Positions 14,135 to 17,876 of a DNA stretch of 17,876 bases are shown in pieces (position 1 is the stretch's first letter; each line of letters starts with the position of its first letter). The stretch spans positions 1 through 17,876 of the forward strand of contig URWD01000026.1 in the NCBI GenBank assembly GCA_900551525.1. Reading direction: 5' to 3'. The translations under genes and the position numbers were made by a program. Source of the DNA: an uncultured Mycoplasmatota bacterium. Its GTDB lineage: Bacteria; Bacillota_I; Bacilli_A; RF39; UBA660. Below the pieces are notes generated by a model. That model was not told the DNA's origin, did not search any database, and worked only from the letters and a program-made list of their open reading frames with translations.

Positions 14135-14163
14135 ATTATAACACTAATTTTTTTTAGCCACAA
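14135..14163 (-). promoter_or_regulatory. Promoter of the 231-aa gene
   Basis: The minus strand has TTGTGG (14158-14163), a 17-nt spacer and TATAAT (14135-14140), the latter preceded by TGT, an extended -10. The transcript would have a leader of about 130 nt, unusually long here. Confidence 0.65.
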
Positions 14164-14183
14164 TATAATTTAACTTAAAACCC

Positions 14184-14214
14184 AAAAATGCTGATAATTA
14201 AACAATTATCAACA
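14184..14214 (-). terminator. Intrinsic terminator after the NUDIX gene
   Basis: TGCTGATAATT (14189-14199) pairs with AATTATCAACA (14204-14214) with one G-U position. On the minus strand it is followed by TTTTTGGG. Confidence 0.75.
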
Positions 14215-14244
14215 AATTTTAAATATAACTTTCTCATATAACAA

Positions 14245-14706
14245 TCATAATTTTTCTTCGTTATCTGCATAGGACACACTAAATTTTACACCATTTAAAT
14301 TATTATTTATTGCTTCTTTTTCAAACTTTATCATATCTGTTGGCAAGTTGTTGATATCTGCCCAGATTAATTCTCTACATTTTTCTGGTTCATTAATAAT
14401 TATTTCCCCATCAAATTTATTTATTTCAAAATATACATCATAGTATGATGGCAATGACTTGTTCTTTCTATTAACTACGAATGTATCTATTATGTCGTCA
14501 AGATTAATTAAAATATTTAATTCTTCTTTTGCCTCACGCACTAATGCTTCGTATGCATTTTCTCCTTCATCTATATGACCTGCAGGTAAAGCTAAAAATC
14601 CAGGCCATAATTTTGTTCCTTGTCTTCTTTGTAAAAGTACTTGTTCTTTTTCATTTTTAATTATTATATATATTGATGATAAGAATTTTTCTCTTTTTTT
14701 TTTCAC
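14245..14706 (-). CDS. NUDIX hydrolase
   Basis: A small (153 aa) cytosolic pyrophosphohydrolase that cleaves a nucleoside diphosphate linked to another moiety, with Mg2+ held by the Nudix helix. The Nudix box is at about residues 43-65: GHIDEGENAYEALVREAKEE followed by LNI. It fits Gx5Ex7REUxEExGU except that the usual late Gly is Asn; the metal-binding Glu residues are all present. The N-terminal strand (SIYIIIKNEKEQVLLQRR) and WPGFLALPAG fit ADP-ribose/NTP-type family members. Start GTG at 14704-14706 with Shine-Dalgarno AGAAGGAAA. Own promoter and terminator. Substrate not predictable from sequence alone. Confidence 0.93.
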   Translation of the reverse strand: MKKKREKFLSSIYIIIKNEKEQVLLQRRQGTKLWPGFLALPAGHIDEGENAYEALVREAKEELNILINLDDIIDTFVVNRKNKSLPSYYDVYFEINKFDGEIIINEPEKCRELIWADINNLPTDMIKFEKEAINNNLNGVKFSVSYADNEEKL

Positions 14707-14746
14707 TTCTGTTTCCTTCTTTCTAGTTTTAATTTATTTCAAGAAA

Positions 14747-14775
14747 ATTATATTATGAAATTTAATATTTAGCAA
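14747..14775 (-). promoter_or_regulatory. Promoter of the NUDIX gene
   Basis: The minus strand has TTGCTA (14770-14775), a 17-nt spacer and TATAAT (14747-14752), about 40 nt before the GTG start. Confidence 0.65.
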
Positions 14776-14807
14776 CATGCTTAATATTTTTTTGTTTATA
14801 AACATCA

Positions 14808-14816
14808 TGTTATAAT
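14808..14816 (+). promoter_or_regulatory. Extended -10 promoter facing the glycosyltransferase stub
   Basis: The plus strand reads TGTTATAAT, an extended -10, about 65 nt before the ATG at 14881. Together with the strong Shine-Dalgarno (AAAGGAGAG, about 14869-14877) it shows that the expression signals of the lost gene survive. Confidence 0.5.
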
Positions 14817-14880
14817 TATATTGTTTGAAAAAATGATATTTAAATTTAAACTATTAAATAATTTATAAAAAGGAGAGTTT

Positions 14881-14985
14881 ATGATAAGCTTTATTGTACA
14901 TGTATATAATTCTGCAAAGAATTTAGAAACTTGTTTGTTTTTCTTAGTAAATCAAACTATAAAAGATTTAGAAATAATACATGCT
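14881..14985 (+). pseudogene. 5' stub of a family-2 glycosyltransferase gene
   Basis: After AAAAAGGAGAG, the ATG opens MISFIVHVYNSAKNLETCLF and then FLVNQTIKDLEII. This is the unmistakable first beta-alpha-beta unit of GT2 (GT-A fold) glycosyltransferases, normally (S)IIVPVYN..YLE.CL.SL..QT...DLEII. The catalytic DxD region and everything after residue about 35 are missing. The frame runs on antisense through the secA terminator and 3' end to a stop at 15094-15096, adding about 36 unrelated residues. The junction is at roughly 14975-14985, immediately at the T-run of the secA terminator. Non-functional as an enzyme. Confidence 0.75.
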
Positions 14986-15010
14986 AAAAAAATCAACATT
15001 CCTGTTGATC
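14985..15010 (-). terminator. Intrinsic terminator after secA (possibly bidirectional)
   Basis: ATCAACA (14992-14998) pairs with TGTTGAT (15003-15009) around a TTCC loop. The minus strand continues with seven T; the plus strand continues CTTTTTATTTTTA, so it may also stop transcripts from the glycosyltransferase stub. Confidence 0.82.
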
Positions 15011-15019
15011 TTTTTATTT

Positions 15020-17509
15020 TTATTTACCACAGCAATTCTTATATTTCTTTCCAGAGCCGCAGATGCATGGGTCATTACGACCTATTTTATGGCTAACTCT
15101 TTTGGGTTCTTTCTTTAATTTTTCTTTACCATCATTTGCTGTTCCTTTTAAAGTTTGTTTTCTTTCAACATTTTGACGAACTTCTGCTTTAAGTAAGAAT
15201 AAGGCAATATCATTATCTATTTTGTTTAGTAAGTTATCAAACATTTCAAAGCCTTCCATTGTGTAAACTTGAACAGGGTTAGCTTGACCATATCCACGAA
15301 GACCAACACCTTCTTTTAAGTGTTCCATAGCACTCATGTGATCTACCCAACTTGTATCAATAACGCGTAGTGAAATAGCTTTTTCAAAATCATTCATAAG
15401 TGGTGATGATATCATTTTCTTTTCATAATCTTTAATAACAAGTTCACTTATGTGGTCAATAACTTCTTGTTCTTTCATGCCTTCAAGTACTTTTGGATTT
15501 AATTCTTCACCTTTTAAGAAGTTTGTATTTACATATTCAGCTATTTCAGATAAATCATTTTCTGTCAAACAATTTTCTGGTGGAATATGACTATCTACTA
15601 AATTTGTTATTGTATTTTTAAATGTTTCAATAATAGTATCATGGATACTTTCTTCATCTAATATTTCATTACGGCGTGCATAAATTATTTCTCTTTGTTC
15701 ATTTAATACATTGTCATAGTCAAGTAAACTTTTACGATAATCAAAGTTATTTCCTTCAACTTTCTTTTGAGCTGATTCAATACTTCTTGTTAATGCTTTA
15801 GAGCGTATTGCTTGATCTCCTTCAATGCCCATGCTTATTAGCATATTTTTTATTTTTTCAGTACCAAAACGGCGCATTAAATCATCTTCGAACGATACAA
15901 AGAATTGACTTGTTCCTGGATCTCCTTGACGTCCTGAACGTCCACGTAACTGATTATCAATACGACGAGATTCATGTCTTTCTGTACCAATTACATAAAG
16001 TCCCCCGATTTCACGAACACCTTCCCCTAGTTTAATATCTGTTCCACGACCTGCCATATTTGTTGCAAGTGTTATGGCATCTTTTTCACCAGCATGTGCA
16101 ATTATTTCAGCTTCTCTTTCATGATTCTTAGCATTTAATACTTCATGTTTTAAACCATTTTTAGTAAGTAATTTACTTAATTTTTCATTGGCTTCAACTG
16201 AAATTGTACCAATTAGAATTGGTTGATGTTTTTCATGAATTTCTTTAACAACATTTATAATTGCTTTATATTTTCCATTTTCACCTGAATAAACTAGGTC
16301 TGGTAAATCTTCACGAATTACTGGTTTATTAGTTGGTATTCTAATAACATACATGTTGTAAATATTTCTAAATTCTTCTTCTTCAGTCTTGGCAGTACCT
16401 GTCATACCTGATAGTTTATTATACATTCTAAATAAGTTTTGGAATGTGATTGTTGCCATTGTCTTAGTTTCGGTATTAATTGTAACACCTTCTTTGGCTT
16501 CGATGGCTTGATGAAGTCCTTCAGAGTATTGTCTTCCGTGCATTAAACGTCCCGTAAATGGGTCAACAATTATAATGGCATCATTATCAACAACATAATC
16601 AATATCTTTTTTAAAACCATAGTTAGCTTTTAAAGCTTGATTAATATGATGAACTAAACTTGTATTATCTAAATCATAAAGATTTGTTATGTTTAAAAAC
16701 TTTTCAACTTTTTTACTACCTTCAGCTGTTAAAGATACACTCTTTGTTTTTAAATCTATTGTGTAATCATCATCTTCTTTTAATCTTTTAGCAACTCTGT
16801 CTGCTTCGATATAAAGACTATTGGTATTAAATTGTCCACCACTTATGATTAATGGAGTTCTCGCTTCATCAATTAAAATTGAGTCAACTTCGTCGATTAT
16901 ACAGAAGTTAAGTCCTCTTTGAACTCTATCTTCTTTTCTTACTACCATATTATCTCTAAGGTAGTCAAATCCAACTTCATTATTTGTTGAATATGTTATA
17001 TCAGCATTGTATGCTTCTTGTTTTTCTTTTGGTGATAATTCTCTTAAGTTTATACCAACTGATACACCTAATAAATCATAGATTGGGCGCATCCATTCAG
17101 CATTACGGCTTGATAAGTATTCATTGGTTGTTACTACGTGTACACCTTGACCACTTAACGCATTAAGATATGCTGGCAATATAGTTGTTAAAGTTTTACC
17201 TTCACCAGTTTTCATTTCAGCAATGTTACCATAATGGATTGCTAAACCACCAAGAATTTGAACATGGAAAGGTTTTTCACCAATAGCACGATATGCAGCT
17301 TCACGAGCTAAAGCAAATGCTGGAACTACAATATCATCTAGTGTTTTTCCATCTTCAAGCATAGCTTTAAATTCTAAAGTTTTATCTTTAAAATCTTCAT
17401 CTTTTAAAGCTTGCATAACAGGCTCTAATTTTTCAATTTCTTCTGCTAATTTTTCAAAGCGACATAATTCTTTATATTCACTGTCTAATAATTTTTTTAT
17501 AAAATTCAT
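15020..17509 (-). CDS. secA: Preprotein translocase ATPase SecA
   Basis: The ATP-driven motor that pushes preproteins through SecYEG at the membrane. 829 aa, normal for Firmicutes (B. subtilis about 841). Walker A MKTGEGKT (99-106), DEVD Walker B (206-209, IIDEVDSILIDEARTPLIISG region), the preprotein cross-linking domain (about 220-370), helicase motifs with TNMAGRGTDIKLGEGV and QLRGRSGRQGDPG, a helical scaffold/wing part, and the C-terminal zinc-binding SecB/ribosome-contact tail with CICGSGKKYKNCC (C815, C817, C826, C827). Start ATG 17507-17509 has Shine-Dalgarno TAAGGAG. It follows hpf, as in many Firmicutes, but is not followed by prfB, which lies about 7 kb downstream. Its own promoter (17532) and terminator (14985) make it monocistronic here. 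Confidence 0.98.
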   Translation of the reverse strand: MNFIKKLLDSEYKELCRFEKLAEEIEKLEPVMQALKDEDFKDKTLEFKAMLEDGKTLDDIVVPAFALAREAAYRAIGEKPFHVQILGGLAIHYGNIAEMKTGEGKTLTTILPAYLNALSGQGVHVVTTNEYLSSRNAEWMRPIYDLLGVSVGINLRELSPKEKQEAYNADITYSTNNEVGFDYLRDNMVVRKEDRVQRGLNFCIIDEVDSILIDEARTPLIISGGQFNTNSLYIEADRVAKRLKEDDDYTIDLKTKSVSLTAEGSKKVEKFLNITNLYDLDNTSLVHHINQALKANYGFKKDIDYVVDNDAIIIVDPFTGRLMHGRQYSEGLHQAIEAKEGVTINTETKTMATITFQNLFRMYNKLSGMTGTAKTEEEEFRNIYNMYVIRIPTNKPVIREDLPDLVYSGENGKYKAIINVVKEIHEKHQPILIGTISVEANEKLSKLLTKNGLKHEVLNAKNHEREAEIIAHAGEKDAITLATNMAGRGTDIKLGEGVREIGGLYVIGTERHESRRIDNQLRGRSGRQGDPGTSQFFVSFEDDLMRRFGTEKIKNMLISMGIEGDQAIRSKALTRSIESAQKKVEGNNFDYRKSLLDYDNVLNEQREIIYARRNEILDEESIHDTIIETFKNTITNLVDSHIPPENCLTENDLSEIAEYVNTNFLKGEELNPKVLEGMKEQEVIDHISELVIKDYEKKMISSPLMNDFEKAISLRVIDTSWVDHMSAMEHLKEGVGLRGYGQANPVQVYTMEGFEMFDNLLNKIDNDIALFLLKAEVRQNVERKQTLKGTANDGKEKLKKEPKRVSHKIGRNDPCICGSGKKYKNCCGK

Positions 17510-17531
17510 TTTTCATTTCTCCTTAATGTGT

Positions 17532-17540
17532 ATTATAACA
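17532..17540 (-). promoter_or_regulatory. Extended -10 promoter of secA
   Basis: The minus strand reads TGTTATAAT, a TGn extended -10, about 22 nt before the secA ATG. The transcript leader would be very short and consist mainly of the Shine-Dalgarno. The -35 region is weak. Confidence 0.65.
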
Positions 17541-17555
17541 TAAGTGAGAGAAAAG

Positions 17556-17577
17556 AAAAAGCTTTTAGGGCCTTTTT
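17556..17577 (-). terminator. Possible second hairpin between hpf and secA
   Basis: AAAAAGC (17556-17562) can pair with GCCTTTTT (17570-17577) with one bulged base. The minus strand continues CTTTTTCTTTT. It is weaker than the hairpin at 17592 and may be a backup terminator. Confidence 0.35.
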
Positions 17578-17591
17578 CACAGGATATTCAC

Positions 17592-17616
17592 TAAAAAAGA
17601 AGCCTTTTGGGCTTCT
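17592..17616 (-). terminator. Intrinsic terminator after hpf
   Basis: AGAAGCC and GGCTTCT (17598-17604 and 17610-17616) around a 5-nt loop, with six T next on the minus strand. Confidence 0.88.
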
Positions 17617-17625
17617 AGTTATAAA

Positions 17626-17876
17626 CTATTTAACATTTATGATACCAAATTTGCCATCTTTTCTTTTATATAGAACAGATACACAATCTTCATCAATATT
17701 TTTAAAGACAAAGAAGTCATGATTTAATAAATCAATTTGGAGCAATGCTTCTTCTTCATCCATTGGTTTCATTTCCATTTCTTTTCTTTTGATGATTTTT
17801 GGTACTTCTTCTTCCTCTTCCTCAGGAACTTCAAAATCAAAACTCATTTCAAATTTAGGAACATCGCGATATTTCT
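17626..17876 (-). CDS. hpf: Ribosome hibernation-promoting factor, long form, C-terminal part (5' end outside window)
   Basis: The frame is open to the right edge (KYRDVPKFEM then SFDFEVPEEEEEEVPK), so the gene starts outside. The C-terminal domain is complete: VPKIIKRKEMEMKPMDEEEA, LLQIDLLNHDFFVFKNIDED, VSVLYKRKDGKFGIINVK. This matches the dimerisation domain of long-form HPF (pattern KPM..EEA..QM.LLGH.FF.F.N..T....VYKRKDG.YG.I), which joins 70S ribosomes into inactive 100S dimers in stationary phase or stress. The linker has a run of six Glu. The N-terminal 30S-binding domain is not in the window. hpf directly upstream of secA is the usual Firmicutes order. Confidence 0.93.
   Translation of the reverse strand, partial: KYRDVPKFEMSFDFEVPEEEEEEVPKIIKRKEMEMKPMDEEEALLQIDLLNHDFFVFKNIDEDCVSVLYKRKDGKFGIINVK

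Overview
The window comes from a very AT-rich, low-GC Bacillota (Firmicutes) genome, most like Bacilli, Erysipelotrichia or Mollicutes-related gut lineages. The exact taxon cannot be fixed from the sequence. Three things point there: the low-GC gene style with purine-rich Shine-Dalgarno sites, TTG/GTG starts and many extended -10 (TGn) promoters; the hpf-secA and tilS-ftsH gene orders; and a Firmicutes-type prfB with its programmed frameshift. Because prfB encodes an RF2 that reads UGA, the organism uses UGA as a stop and not as Trp, unlike Mycoplasma.

Layout, left to right. (1) 2-1676, + strand: the 3' end of an Rpn-family (PD-(D/E)XK) nuclease/transposase-like gene, then glucose-6-phosphate isomerase (pgi) and a strong terminator. 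(2) 1671-3500: a small accessory island. It holds an orphan winged-helix-like ORF, the C-terminal remnant of a probable DUF4143-type AAA ATPase cut by an IS21-like terminus, and a complete Fic gene with its own promoter, bracketed by two direct repeats of about 110 bp. (3) 3506-8135, minus strand: a housekeeping run prfB > tilS > ftsH > secG, probably one transcript (prfB/tilS overlap by 4 nt, tilS/ftsH gap 9 nt), ending in a hairpin terminator after secG. (4) 8136-15019: about 7 kb of individually promoted, individually terminated minus-strand genes and gene debris. These are an ABC-F ATPase, a decayed hipA-like kinase gene, an acyltransferase-3 protein with two tandem SGNH domains, an unrecognised 231-aa protein, a NUDIX hydrolase and the 5' stub of a family-2 glycosyltransferase. 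(5) 14985-17876, minus strand: secA and the 3' end of the long-form hpf gene, each with its own terminator.

In many Firmicutes hpf, secA and prfB are adjacent. Here region 4 sits exactly between secA and prfB, so it reads as an accessory insertion zone in a conserved neighbourhood. The most distinctive items are the repeat-bracketed Fic gene with a perfect 32-bp palindrome beside its promoter, the double-SGNH acyltransferase whose second SGNH copy has lost its catalytic serine, and the run of gene remnants (hipA-like, glycosyltransferase, AAA ATPase, IS end) that records repeated gain and loss. No tRNA, rRNA or CRISPR array was seen. No system was found that is clearly new; the Fic cassette and the unknown 231-aa protein are the best candidates.
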